Origin: Bradyrhizobium cytisi
GTDB lineage: Bacteria; Pseudomonadota; Alphaproteobacteria; Rhizobiales; Xanthobacteraceae
Direction: 5' to 3'
NCBI RefSeq assembly: GCF_008123515.1
Contig: NZ_VSSR01000011.1
Coordinates: 205,106 to 269,105, forward strand
Length of the DNA: 64,000 nt
The translations under genes and the position numbers were made by a program. Positions 53,423 through 62,713 of this stretch are shown in pieces. Each line of letters starts with the position of its first letter. The stretch's first letter is position 1. Below the pieces are notes generated by a model, which made no database searches, was not told the origin of the DNA, and worked only from the letters and a program-made list of their open reading frames with translations.

Positions 53423-53560
53423 GTCTTACTCCGCTTCCCAGCCCCATCAGCGGTCTAGTTGATTCCCTGATTCGCCGGCAATCGCGCGGCCCGCGCAGAC
53501 GCGCACTCTGTCACGCATTGTGGTGCCGGGGCCACACGACCCCGTAGAATTCCGGGGTAT

Positions 53561-55123
53561 TTACCCGACCATCCGGTCCCGTCCGCTCCAGAAGCCTGCG
53601 CGCAGCACCTTCTTGTCGACCTTGCCGACGCCGGTCATCGGCAGCTGCTTGACGAACTGGATCTGTTTCGGCGCATGCGCGGAACCCTTACGCCTCCGCA
53701 CCAGATCGATCAGCTCGTCCGGATCGGGCTTTGTGCCATCGCGCGGCACGACGATGGCCGTGACCGCCTCGCCCCATTTCTCGTCGGGGATGCCGACGAC
53801 GGCGACCATCGCAACATCGGCATGCTGCGACAGCACGTCCTCGATCTCGCGCGGAAAGATGTTGAAGCCGCCGGTGACGATCATGTCCTTCTTGCGATCG
53901 AGGATGAATAGGTAGCCGCGCTCGTTCTGGCGCGCGATGTCGCCGGTGTGGACCCAACCGTTCTTCAGTGTCTGCGCGGTGATATCAGGCCGCTTCCAGT
54001 ATTCCGTCATCACATGCGGCGCGCGCACGCAGATTTCGCCGGCGTCACCGGTCTTCACCTCTTGGTCGCTGTCGTCGAGAATCCTGACCTCGCAGGCCGC
54101 ACTCGGGAAGCCGCAGGACAGAAACAGCTCCGGCGTCTTGGAATCGTGATCCCTCTTGCGCAGCACCGAGACCGGATAGCATTCGGTCTGGCCGTAGAGC
54201 TGCGAGAACACCGGGCCGATGCGCTCGATGCCTTCGATCAGCCGGCTCGGCGACATCGCCGACGCCCCGTAGAGCACAAGCTCAAGCGATGAGAGATCGG
54301 TCTTGCCGAGCGCGGGATGGTCGAGCAGCACATAGATCATGGTCGGCACGAACAGCGTGAAATTGATGCGCTCGCGTGCGATCGTCGCCAGCACCGCCTC
54401 GGGATCGAACCCCTTCAGCATGTGCACGGTGCCGCCGCGCATCAGTGTCGGCAGCACCTTGGTGCCCGCGACATGGCTGATCGGGGCGACCGTGAGATAG
54501 CGCGCGGCGTCCGGAATCTCGAAATCGGCGAGGATCGCGCCGGCAGCGCCCGCGTTCTCGCGATGATGGCGCAGCGCGCCCTTGGACTTGCCGGTGGTGC
54601 CGCCGGTGTAGTTCAGCGTGGAGAGATCGTCGAGACTTGCGAGGCACCGCGCGCTGGCATGTCCCGCGCCCTCGATCGCCTGCAAGAGATCGACACCGTC
54701 GTCGGCCGGCCCGATGGTGAAGACCGCCTTGAGCCGCGTTGCTTTTGCAGCGAGCTCTCCACCGCGATCGCGGAAGGCGGCCACGTCGACCACCAGCACT
54801 TCGGCCTCGGAATCTTCGAGCTGGAACAGTTGGTCCGTCTCCGATCCCAGCGGATGCAGCCAGGTGATGCAGCATCGCGACAATTGCGCGGCGATACCGG
54901 CGCACCAGGTGTCGGCGCGGTTCGCGGTGAGGAAGGCGACGCGCGAGCCGGGCTGCAAACCGAGCCGCATGAATACGCTCTGGAATCGTCCGATCAGGTC
55001 GAGCGTGCCTTGATAACTCAGCGATCCGCCGGGCCAGGCGAAAGCAATGCGGCCGGGGTAGCGCGCCAGGGCCCGTAGCGTCTGCGCACAAGTCGGGGAC
55101 GACGCGTGGAGCGGATCGGACAT
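53561..55123 (-). CDS. Acyl-CoA synthetase/adenylate-forming enzyme
   Basis: This 520-residue enzyme belongs to the AMP-forming acyl-CoA ligase family. The AMP-binding motif is STLNYTGGTTGKSKGALRHH. A later motif, GPVFSQLYGQTECYPVSVL, is the adenine-binding region, and the C-terminal lysine lies in LPMTGVGKVDKKVLRAGFW. Compared with FadD it is shorter and has a different opening (LARYPGRIAFAWPGGSLSYQ). The acid could be a medium-chain or aromatic carboxylate. It is divergent from the second nitronate monooxygenase-family gene. Confidence 0.9.
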   Translation of the reverse strand: MSDPLHASSPTCAQTLRALARYPGRIAFAWPGGSLSYQGTLDLIGRFQSVFMRLGLQPGSRVAFLTANRADTWCAGIAAQLSRCCITWLHPLGSETDQLFQLEDSEAEVLVVDVAAFRDRGGELAAKATRLKAVFTIGPADDGVDLLQAIEGAGHASARCLASLDDLSTLNYTGGTTGKSKGALRHHRENAGAAGAILADFEIPDAARYLTVAPISHVAGTKVLPTLMRGGTVHMLKGFDPEAVLATIARERINFTLFVPTMIYVLLDHPALGKTDLSSLELVLYGASAMSPSRLIEGIERIGPVFSQLYGQTECYPVSVLRKRDHDSKTPELFLSCGFPSAACEVRILDDSDQEVKTGDAGEICVRAPHVMTEYWKRPDITAQTLKNGWVHTGDIARQNERGYLFILDRKKDMIVTGGFNIFPREIEDVLSQHADVAMVAVVGIPDEKWGEAVTAIVVPRDGTKPDPDELIDLVRRRKGSAHAPKQIQFVKQLPMTGVGKVDKKVLRAGFWSGRDRMVG

Positions 55124-55247
55124 ATGTTTCCTCGTTGCTTTGTCATCGGCTTCTCACGTGCCAATGTTGCCGATGACGCTAGCACAGAGAATGCGGGATG
55201 GAACGGCAAAGCCCGCGCGCGGAGCCAAGAGTGATCAGGAGGCATGG

Positions 55248-56213
55248 TTGACATCCGATCGACTGCAACGTTTTCGCGATCGTCTCGGCCTGCCTTTGAT
55301 CGCAGCGCCGATGTTTCTGGTCTCCGGTGTCGAGCTGATGGTCGCGGCCTGCCGCAACGGGGTGATCGGCAGCTTTCCAACCGCGAACTGCCGCAGCACG
55401 GAACAGCTCGATGAATGGTTCACCGAAATCGCAACGCGGTTGCGTCAGCACGAGGATCAAACCGGCCGCAAGGCCGCGCCGCTCTGTCCGAATTTGATCG
55501 TGCATCGCTCGAACGCGCAGCTGGAGCAGGATCTCGCCGTGCTGCTCAAGCACAAGCCTGAGATCGTCATCACCTCGGTCGGCTCGCCGGCGCCGGTGTT
55601 GAAGCCGCTGCATGGTGCCGGCGCATTGGTGCTGGCGGATGTGGCCTCCATCCGCCACGCCGAACGCGCGGCGGCAGCCGGCGCCGACGGCCTGGTGCTG
55701 CTCACCGCGGGCGCGGGCGGACAGACCGGCTGGCTCAACCCGTTCGCGTTCGTCCGCGCGGTGCGCGCATTTTACGACGGCATCATCGTGCTCGCCGGCG
55801 GCATCAGCGATGGCCGCGCGCTGCATGCGGCCGAAGTGCTCGGCTGCGATCTCGGCTATATGGGCACAAAGTTCATCGCTACGCGCGAGAGCATGGCGGA
55901 CGAACGCCACAAGCAGATGCTGGTCGAGAGCAGCGCCGACGACATTCTGCTCACCACCGCGTTTACCGGCTTGCAAACCAGCATGCTGAAGCCGTCGATC
56001 GTCGCTGCGGGCCTCGATCCCGACGACCTCCCGGCACGCGGCGCCATCGACATCGGCAAGGACATCGATGTCGCCGCGCGCGAGAGCCGGCCCGAGCGCT
56101 GGCGCGACATCTGGAGCGGCGGGCATTCGACATCGGGCGTCACGGACGTGATGGCGGTTGCCGATCTCGTGACCCGGACGGTCGCGGAGTACCGCGACGC
56201 AACGGGGCGATAG
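55248..56213 (+). CDS. Nitronate monooxygenase-family flavoprotein (second copy)
   Basis: This 321-residue protein is a paralogue of the first one, with matching segments LIAAPMFLVSGVELMVAACR, LLTAGAGGQTGWLNPFAFVR and GGISDGRALHAAEVLGCDLG. The glycine-rich histidine of the first copy, GGHAG, is GGQTG here, so the second protein lacks that histidine and may not do the same reaction. The start is TTG at 55248: AGGAGG stands six bases before it, and the length then equals that of the first copy. An upstream ATG would add 19 unconserved residues. Confidence 0.85.
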   Translation: MTSDRLQRFRDRLGLPLIAAPMFLVSGVELMVAACRNGVIGSFPTANCRSTEQLDEWFTEIATRLRQHEDQTGRKAAPLCPNLIVHRSNAQLEQDLAVLLKHKPEIVITSVGSPAPVLKPLHGAGALVLADVASIRHAERAAAAGADGLVLLTAGAGGQTGWLNPFAFVRAVRAFYDGIIVLAGGISDGRALHAAEVLGCDLGYMGTKFIATRESMADERHKQMLVESSADDILLTTAFTGLQTSMLKPSIVAAGLDPDDLPARGAIDIGKDIDVAARESRPERWRDIWSGGHSTSGVTDVMAVADLVTRTVAEYRDATGR

Positions 56214-56265
56214 CGTTCCGCGCCGCCCAGCACGGTTAATCCCGCATGGCTCCCCAAGCCGGCGC

Positions 56266-56281
56266 TTAACGGCAGATTAAC
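56266..56281 (+). promoter_or_regulatory. CtrA-type binding site TTAA-N7-TTAAC
   Basis: TTAACGGCAGATTAAC matches the CtrA consensus TTAA-N7-TTAAC at every defined base. It ends 55 bases before the ATG of the 82-residue gene at 56337, a position suited to promoter control. A GGTTAATC/GATTAACC dyad also surrounds it. Confidence 0.6.
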
Positions 56282-56336
56282 CATCGCCCGCCAAGAATCC
56301 CCTCACGGCCGCCAATCGGGACGAGAGGGACAGGCG

Positions 56337-56585
56337 ATGGATTTCGATTTTCTCAACAGCAAGACAGCCGCAACGCTGGACGACATCCGCGTCCGCGTCG
56401 CCCATGCGCTGGCCCGCCACCCGCTCTGCCGCAATGTCCGCTTCGACATCCTCAGCGTCCCCCGCACCCGCCGGGGCGGCAATTGGACGGTGACGCTGCA
56501 ATCGGTCGAGCCGCGCGCCGTCTGGGAGGCCTCCGAGATCGTCGCCGACATCCAGGACGCCTACGATCTGGCCGCAGCTGCCTGA
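56337..56585 (+). CDS. Small uncharacterised protein behind a CtrA-type site
   Basis: This 82-residue soluble protein is unrecognised. It has a helical opening (FLNSKTAATLDDIRVRVAHA) and a basic patch (VPRTRRGGNWTVTLQ), then an acidic region ending DAYDLAAAA. Its start has GAGAGG-type purines upstream, and the CtrA-type site lies 55 bases before it, so expression may follow the cell cycle. Confidence 0.7.
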   Translation: MDFDFLNSKTAATLDDIRVRVAHALARHPLCRNVRFDILSVPRTRRGGNWTVTLQSVEPRAVWEASEIVADIQDAYDLAAAA

Positions 56586-56718
56586 TTTCATTTGGCTCTT
56601 CGGCCTTGTCGTTGCAGGCAGGGTGATTGTCGCCGCAAAGGCACACTCGAGCCTTAATTCGTGCCCTTTTCCCGGGCACCGTTGACAACATCGTGAAGCG
56701 GTCCTTCCGGAGAGACGT

Positions 56719-57465
56719 TTGTCCAGAGCCATCACCATCATTGTGCTGACCTGTTTCCTCGTCCTCGGTGCCGCCACCACTGCCATTCTCGGCCGTGACA
56801 GCGTGCCCAGCGTCAGCGCCGAGATGATGACGCAGGCCCCGGCCAAGCCGGTCGCCGCCAACCGCGCCGCCAAGGCCGACCGGCTGGTTCCGACGCTGGC
56901 GCTGGCCTCGGCCGCGATCGATCCGGTGCAGGTTCCCGCTGACAGACTGTCTCAGGCCCCCGCGCTGATCGAACCGCTGCGCCAGGCTTTTGCTGCCGCC
57001 ACCCCGTCCGATTTCCCGACGGCCAAGACAAGTTCATCGACAAGTGCATCGACAAATTCATCGCCGAACGTGAATGAGGCGCCCGCTGCGGCGGAAACTA
57101 CCGCCGCCATCGAGGCTGCACCGAAGCCGAAGGCCGTCGCGAAACCGCAGCCGCAAAAGACCTATTCGCTGCTCTCCGAGGTGCAGATATCCGGCATCAG
57201 GGATCGCTTGAAGCTGTCGTCGTCGCAGGAATATTACTGGCCCTCGGTCGAGTCTGCGCTGCGCAACGTCGCCCGCAAGATCTCGGCCAACAAGCTCTCC
57301 AATCCCAACGGGCCGAACGTGCAGATCGATCCGAACTGCGACGAGGTTCAGCAGTTGAAGTCGGCCGCGATGCCGCTGCTGTTCCAGCTGCGTGACGACC
57401 AGAAGGAAGAAGTGCGCAAGCTCGCCCGCATCATCGGACTCGAGAACGTCGCGCAGCAAATCTGA
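56719..57465 (+). CDS. Membrane-anchored uncharacterised protein
   Basis: This 248-residue protein has an N-terminal hydrophobic helix (ITIIVLTCFLVLGAATTAI), a long alanine/serine/proline-rich linker at about 60-145, and a C-terminal folded domain of about 90 residues (YSLLSEVQISGIRDRLKLSS, then EYYWPSVESALRNVARKI and two-helix sequence). The first codon is TTG at 56719 with GGAGAG upstream. It is probably an inner-membrane protein with the domain in the periplasm. It runs in the same direction as the next gene. Function unknown. Confidence 0.75.
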   Translation: MSRAITIIVLTCFLVLGAATTAILGRDSVPSVSAEMMTQAPAKPVAANRAAKADRLVPTLALASAAIDPVQVPADRLSQAPALIEPLRQAFAAATPSDFPTAKTSSSTSASTNSSPNVNEAPAAAETTAAIEAAPKPKAVAKPQPQKTYSLLSEVQISGIRDRLKLSSSQEYYWPSVESALRNVARKISANKLSNPNGPNVQIDPNCDEVQQLKSAAMPLLFQLRDDQKEEVRKLARIIGLENVAQQI

Positions 57466-57552
57466 GGTTTGGGTTCCTTAGAGGAACCGCACTCTCGTCA
57501 GGAACATCCGGTAATCAACAGGCGTTGCCCGCTCCAAACAGGGAGTGGACCA

Positions 57553-58224
57553 ATGCGCGCCTCGACAGCCTATTTCGTCGGCGCCGGATCGATTGTCGCC
57601 GCCATCGCCATTGGTCTCGGCGGCGGCATCGTCGCCGGCGATATCATGCAGCCGATCGCGCCCAAGCAGGGGCCGGATGCCGGCAAGATAGCGCAACACG
57701 CGGAAGCCGCCGCGCCGGTCACGACAAACGCGCCATCGGAGCGCGTGCAATATCTCACTGGATCGCAAAGTTTTGGCGCGATGATCGCGGCGCCCGCGCA
57801 GGCTGAAGCCAAACCCGACGTGAAGCCCGACGCTCAGAGTGCTCAGATCGATGCCGCGGCCGCACCGCCGCCTCCCCAGGCAACGGCCGCGGTCGAGCCG
57901 CCCAAGCCGGTGCCTGCGTCGCCTCCGCAAGCGACAAAACCCATCGAGCAACAGGCCTCGACCGAACCGGCATCCTCACCTGACAGCGCCTATGCCAAGG
58001 CCAGGGATTCTGACGTGCGGCGCGCCGCGTCCGAGCGGCGACGTGCGGAGCGTCGTGAGCGCTGGGCCGAGCGACGCCATTATGACACGCGTGATGCACG
58101 CGGCGGGCGCGATCTGACCGACTGGGATGATGTCGCGCGCAACATTCGCGAGGATTCCTATGCGCGCGATGTTGCCCGCCGTCCGCGCGGTGGCTTCATG
58201 CTGTTCGGCCCCGACGACGATTAG
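57553..58224 (+). CDS. Membrane-anchored Pro/Arg-rich uncharacterised protein
   Basis: This 223-residue protein has an N-terminal membrane helix (TAYFVGAGSIVAAIAIGLGG), a low-complexity proline/alanine region at about 90-145, an arginine-rich stretch (RRAASERRRAERRERWAERR), and a short conserved tail (GGFMLFGPDDD). The architecture repeats that of the preceding gene, one helix, a disordered linker, a charged end, though the sequences are unlike. The basic stretch may bind nucleic acid or membrane phosphate. The start has GGGAG. Confidence 0.72.
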   Translation: MRASTAYFVGAGSIVAAIAIGLGGGIVAGDIMQPIAPKQGPDAGKIAQHAEAAAPVTTNAPSERVQYLTGSQSFGAMIAAPAQAEAKPDVKPDAQSAQIDAAAAPPPPQATAAVEPPKPVPASPPQATKPIEQQASTEPASSPDSAYAKARDSDVRRAASERRRAERRERWAERRHYDTRDARGGRDLTDWDDVARNIREDSYARDVARRPRGGFMLFGPDDD

Positions 58225-58356
58225 CATCTGACGCAGCGTCGCCGCGCACGCGAACGTGAGCGGCGGTTCGTTCTGTGGCAGCGCTTGCCGTAAATTTCAA
58301 CTTCCGGATGATCTCCGTCCAAGGCATGATTGACGCCGCCAGACAGAGGCCGCGTC

Positions 58357-60099
58357 ATGGGAGTAGCGCTGCTAGCTTGGGGACGCTTCTTCGGTCCGCA
58401 CGGCGAACGCGTGACCGTGCCTGCGCCGGTCGACGGGCGCGGCGCACCCTGGCTGCTCGATTTCCTCGCAACGCATGTTCGCGCACTGCGCAATGTCGGC
58501 TTCACCGCAATCCAGCTGCCGCCGACGTCGAAGGCGCAAGGCGGTGCCGGGCCGGGCTGTGACGGCTATGGCGTGTTCGATCCCCGCGACATCGGCAGCA
58601 AGAGCCAGCAAGGCTCGGTCGCCACGCGCTACGGCACCAGGGCGTCGCTGACGCGTCTGGTCGCCGTCGCGCATGCCTGCGATATCGACGTCTATCTCGA
58701 TCTCGTTCTGCATCAACGCAGCGGCGAGAATGGCGGCCCCGGCGTGTTCCGCTATCTCGGCGCGGACGGGCAGTCGCTGAACGGACGGCACGCCACCTCG
58801 CCCGGCTGGTTTCGCGGCGTGCCGCCGGACGATCTGCCCGATGACGACGTGCCGAGCCCGCCCAACGATTTTCCGTTCGGTCGCGAGCTGTCCTACCAGC
58901 GCTGCCGGCCGCCGCGCGTCACGATCGAGGATGCGCTCGACTTCGGCGAATGGGTGTTCCGCACCACCGGCGCGGACGGCGCACGCTTCGACGACGTCAA
59001 GGGCACCTGGGCGCCGTTCGTGCGCGAGTTCATGACCCATGGCGTGATGGCCTCGAAGTTCTTCTATTCGGAGTATTTCGACGGCAATCGCGCGATCCTC
59101 AACGGCTGGGCGACGCAGCCGCCGCTCAATGGCCGGTCGCTGGTCGCCGATTTCCCGATGCATTGGGCGCTGCAATCCGCCTGCGACGGCGGCAATGCGC
59201 GGGCCTTGGACGGCGCTGGCTATACGAGCTGGCGTCCCGATCTCACGTGCACCTTCGTTGACAATCCTGATACCGATACCTCGCCGGGTCAGCAAGTCAT
59301 CAGCAACAAGCTTCTGGCCTACGCCTTCCTGCTGTCGGTCGAGGGCTACCCGTTCGTCTACGGCAAGGATTATTTCCCGTCCAGCGTCTGGCCCGGCGCC
59401 TACGGGCTGAAGCCGTGGATCGACAATCTGGTCTGGATCCACGAGCACCTTGCCAATGGGCCGAGCAGCGGCCGCTTTCTCGATGACAAGGTGATCGTGC
59501 TCAACAGGATCGGCGCGCCCGGCCTGCTGACCGCGTTGAACTTCGACACCATGAATGCGCGCACAATCAGCTGCCAGACCGCGTTCGGGGCCAACGTGCA
59601 ATTGCAGGACTATAGCGGTCATCACGACGATATCCGGACCGACGGAAACGGTGTCGCAAGCTTCACGATCCCGAGCAACGTCTTCAGCAAGGGCCAGAGC
59701 TATCTGTGCTTCTCGCGCGCGGGCCTGAATCTCGCGTCCATCCGCCATCCCCGTCACACCACGCAAACGATCTTCGGCGCCGCCGATCTCGACACGCTGC
59801 CGGCCGGCAATGCCGAGACCGAGACGGCGCGGATCTGGGTGGAGCAGGGCAGCAGGATCGTCATCGAGGTCAGCCTCGATCGCCACGGCGTGCCGGCAGG
59901 TGGCTCGCTCAAGGTCACCGTCACCGATGCGCAAGGGCACAGTGTGGTCGAGGCCGTCTGCAGCGGCGACCATGTCAGCGCGGAAGGAACGGCCGGCGCG
60001 ACCGGCGAGCATCATATTCGCGTCGCGGGCCGGCAGTTGCCGGAGCACGGCGCGCCGTTTTCCGTCGACGTCACCTACCTTGCTCCACAAATCGTTTGA
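58357..60099 (+). CDS. Divergent GH13 (alpha-amylase-like) protein
   Basis: This 580-residue protein has the (beta/alpha)8-type layout of GH13 enzymes in residues 1-440 and a beta-sandwich-like C-terminal region. The catalytic acids can be placed: nucleophile D212 in GARFDDVKG, acid/base E239 in YSEYFDG, and D305 in FVDNPDT. Two usual histidines are replaced: the NH of the first conserved region reads HQ (DLVLHQR), and the H of FVENHD reads P. So activity or specificity may differ from classical amylases. No signal peptide is seen, and the first of three tightly spaced genes starts here. Confidence 0.82.
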   Translation: MGVALLAWGRFFGPHGERVTVPAPVDGRGAPWLLDFLATHVRALRNVGFTAIQLPPTSKAQGGAGPGCDGYGVFDPRDIGSKSQQGSVATRYGTRASLTRLVAVAHACDIDVYLDLVLHQRSGENGGPGVFRYLGADGQSLNGRHATSPGWFRGVPPDDLPDDDVPSPPNDFPFGRELSYQRCRPPRVTIEDALDFGEWVFRTTGADGARFDDVKGTWAPFVREFMTHGVMASKFFYSEYFDGNRAILNGWATQPPLNGRSLVADFPMHWALQSACDGGNARALDGAGYTSWRPDLTCTFVDNPDTDTSPGQQVISNKLLAYAFLLSVEGYPFVYGKDYFPSSVWPGAYGLKPWIDNLVWIHEHLANGPSSGRFLDDKVIVLNRIGAPGLLTALNFDTMNARTISCQTAFGANVQLQDYSGHHDDIRTDGNGVASFTIPSNVFSKGQSYLCFSRAGLNLASIRHPRHTTQTIFGAADLDTLPAGNAETETARIWVEQGSRIVIEVSLDRHGVPAGGSLKVTVTDAQGHSVVEAVCSGDHVSAEGTAGATGEHHIRVAGRQLPEHGAPFSVDVTYLAPQIV

Positions 60100-60109
60100 G
60101 AGGATCCCA

Positions 60110-60574
60110 ATGTCATTGCATCTGTTGTGGACGTCCGCCGACAGCCTCATTGCCGCCTTTGCGCTGTCTTTCGTCGTGCCGGGGCGGCATGTGCTGCCGC
60201 TCGCACTGATGTTCGGCCTGTGCGACGGGCTCGGCTCGGCACTCGGCGTCAGCCTGCCGCCCGCAGGTGGGCTTGCAGCGATGCTGCTGATGGCGAGCGG
60301 TGCGGCGCTTCTCGTCGGACTGCCCATCGCGCAACGTCTCGTGAATGCACCGGGATGGCTCTATGTGTTGCCGCCGCTGCTGGCGATCGACAATGTCGTG
60401 TCGCGCACGGGCGATGCGCCGGCCCTTGCGCTGTCGAGCGCGATCATGGCCGGACTCGGCTTTGCCTGCGGAGCCGTCGTGCTGAGCTGGTGCCGCGCAG
60501 GCTCGCGCGATGCGCGACCACTTGCTGCGGCCAGCCTGATCGCGGCCGGAAGCCTCCTTGCCTGGGGAGCCTGA
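60110..60574 (+). CDS. Small multi-spanning membrane protein
   Basis: This 154-residue protein has about five hydrophobic segments, including LWTSADSLIAAFALSFVV at the start, VLPLALMFGLCDGLGSALGV and AAMLLMASGAALLVGLPIA. The opening pattern and small size recall MntP-type manganese exporters, but the aspartate/glycine motifs are only partly conserved, so I leave the function open. It begins 10 bases after the GH13-like gene with a GAGAGGAT ribosome-binding site and ends two bases before the next start. Confidence 0.75.
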   Translation: MSLHLLWTSADSLIAAFALSFVVPGRHVLPLALMFGLCDGLGSALGVSLPPAGGLAAMLLMASGAALLVGLPIAQRLVNAPGWLYVLPPLLAIDNVVSRTGDAPALALSSAIMAGLGFACGAVVLSWCRAGSRDARPLAAASLIAAGSLLAWGA

Positions 60575-60576
60575 CC

Positions 60577-62466
60577 ATGGCCGCCTCCGTCACCACCCGT
60601 AGCTATAATCTGGCCAGGACCGGCGCGACCAATGCCGAGACGGTACTGACGGCGACCGCCGTCCGGACCAGGGGCATCGCAAAGCTCTTCAGCATTCCTA
60701 TTCCCGACGATCCCCGGCTCGAGGCGCAGCCGCTCGCTGTCGGCGGCGTGCACACACCTGATGGCAAGACCCGCGACCTGATCTTCCAGGCCACCATGGG
60801 CAACTGGGTCTACGCCTTCGATGCGGTCACCGGCGAAAAAATCTGGGCGACGAATCTCGGCCGTCCCATCGTCGGAACGCTGGCCATCGACGGTCACATG
60901 ACCAATGTCGATTGGGGGATCCTCTCGACCCCCGTGATCGACGAAGCCACCGGCATTCTCTATGCCTGCGCCTGGATCAGCGATGATGGCAGCGTTGCCA
61001 GGGCCCAGCATTTTCTCGCGGGCTTGCGGATCAGCGACGGCTCGAAGGTGCATGACAAGCTGTTGAATCTGGAGGGCGCGGTCTACACCCCGCCAGGTGG
61101 CCTGCCCGTGCAGAAATTCGTCTCGATCCAGCGCAAGCAACGCAGCGCACTGACGCTGACGCAGAACCACGTGCTGATTCCCTTCGGCACGGTCAGGGAG
61201 ACCTCGGCGGCGGCGCGGGGCTGGTTGATCGCGGTTGACGTCCATGACTGGCATATTGCGGCTGCATGGTGCTCCACCGTGACCGGCTCCGGCGGCGGGC
61301 TGTGGCAGAGCGGGGCCGGTCCCGCCATTGCCCCCGACGGCTCGATCTATGTCATCACCGGCAACGGCGCGTTCTCGCCGCACCAAGGCGATTTCGGCGA
61401 GAGTGTGGTGCGGCTGGCCTTGCACACTGGACCTCTCGCGCATTTCGAGGTGCTGTCGTGGTGGACGCCGTGGACAGATGCCAACCGGGTCGGCGCCGCG
61501 GCTGCGGCGCTGCTCGACGACGATGACGATGCGCACGCGCTGCCGTCGAATGTCTCGCTGACCGCGGTGATCGGCCATGCCAAGCGGATGGGAATGGCGC
61601 TCACGCCGCTTCATGCGCGCGAGACGGCGCATGTCGCGGTGACGTCCGGGCCCGACGCAATGGATGCACAGATCGCGCCGGTCGTGGCGCATCACCTGGC
61701 GGCGATGAAGGAATCGGCATGGAGCGACCAGGACTTCGGCTCGGGCGGGCCGGTCTATGTCGCATCGGCTCACGCCGTGCTTGCGGCGGGCAAGGACGGC
61801 ATTCTCTACACCGGCAATGCCGCGGTGCTTGGGGACACGCAACCGGGCGATCTTCAGGCCGGTCACTTCGCCGCCAACTATGCCAAGCTCAAGAAGCCGC
61901 CGATCCTCTATACGTTCTTCGATCCCACCGTGCCGCCGGCGCCGGCCTCGCCGATGGAGCTGAATCTGTGGCCGGGCGGCGCGACGCGGCATCTGCATGG
62001 CACGCCGCTGCTGTTTTCGTCCTCCATGCATGGCGTAATGCATGTCGTCGGCGGCGAGAACAGCGCGCTGCGGGCGTGGTCGATCGCGGCCGACGGGACC
62101 TCGACCTATCTCGCCGGATCCAACGAGATCGCCTCGCCGCAATCGCCGCGTCCATCGGGCGGCATGCCCGGCTGGAGCATCACGCTCGCGGCCAACAACG
62201 GCGCTGATGCCATCATCGTCGCAATGGTCCCCTACAAGGACAGCAACATGATGCTGAGCCCCGGACGTTTCCTGGTCTACGACGCGCAGAATTTTGCGAC
62301 GAATCCGGATGGCTCGAAGCGGCTTCAGGCGATCTGGGACAGCGAGAACTGGGGTCCAGAGCACGCCTTCATGCATCCCAAGTTCAACCGCCCGATCGTC
62401 TGGAAGGGCCGCATCTATCGCCCGACCTATAACGGCCAGCTCGACGTCTATGGGCTGACGAACTAG
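60577..62466 (+). CDS. PQQ-type beta-propeller protein
   Basis: This 629-residue protein consists of repeated beta-propeller blades with the PQQ-dehydrogenase-like pattern: NWVYAFDAVTGEKIWATNLG, GDFGESVVRLALHTGPLAHF and GGPVYVASAHAVLAAGKDGI are blade segments. No heme-binding motif and no signal peptide are seen, so it is unlikely to be a standard periplasmic alcohol dehydrogenase. It starts with GGGGAG two bases after the membrane protein gene and forms an evident operon with the two previous genes. Confidence 0.78.
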   Translation: MAASVTTRSYNLARTGATNAETVLTATAVRTRGIAKLFSIPIPDDPRLEAQPLAVGGVHTPDGKTRDLIFQATMGNWVYAFDAVTGEKIWATNLGRPIVGTLAIDGHMTNVDWGILSTPVIDEATGILYACAWISDDGSVARAQHFLAGLRISDGSKVHDKLLNLEGAVYTPPGGLPVQKFVSIQRKQRSALTLTQNHVLIPFGTVRETSAAARGWLIAVDVHDWHIAAAWCSTVTGSGGGLWQSGAGPAIAPDGSIYVITGNGAFSPHQGDFGESVVRLALHTGPLAHFEVLSWWTPWTDANRVGAAAAALLDDDDDAHALPSNVSLTAVIGHAKRMGMALTPLHARETAHVAVTSGPDAMDAQIAPVVAHHLAAMKESAWSDQDFGSGGPVYVASAHAVLAAGKDGILYTGNAAVLGDTQPGDLQAGHFAANYAKLKKPPILYTFFDPTVPPAPASPMELNLWPGGATRHLHGTPLLFSSSMHGVMHVVGGENSALRAWSIAADGTSTYLAGSNEIASPQSPRPSGGMPGWSITLAANNGADAIIVAMVPYKDSNMMLSPGRFLVYDAQNFATNPDGSKRLQAIWDSENWGPEHAFMHPKFNRPIVWKGRIYRPTYNGQLDVYGLTN

Positions 62467-62713
62467 AGGGCCGCTCCAAACCGGTGCGCTTGTGCCGTCC
62501 GGTTCTCGGCACGGATACGTCCGTTGTCCATCGCAACTGTCCGGAGAGGGCAGCAAAGGCCGATTGCATCTGCTTGTGAAATTGAATATTATCTAGATGT
62601 TTCTCTATGGTTGTGCGGCGCACTCGCAGTATTTTCGGCGCAATGAATTTCAATCCTCTCGGAACGCCCCGCGCCTCCAAATTTTGATCGTAACGTACTC
62701 ATTGGAGCCATTC

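Noticed and set aside
60361..62556. A 731-codon minus-strand reading frame
   Set aside because: It is antisense to the propeller gene and has no recognisable domain.
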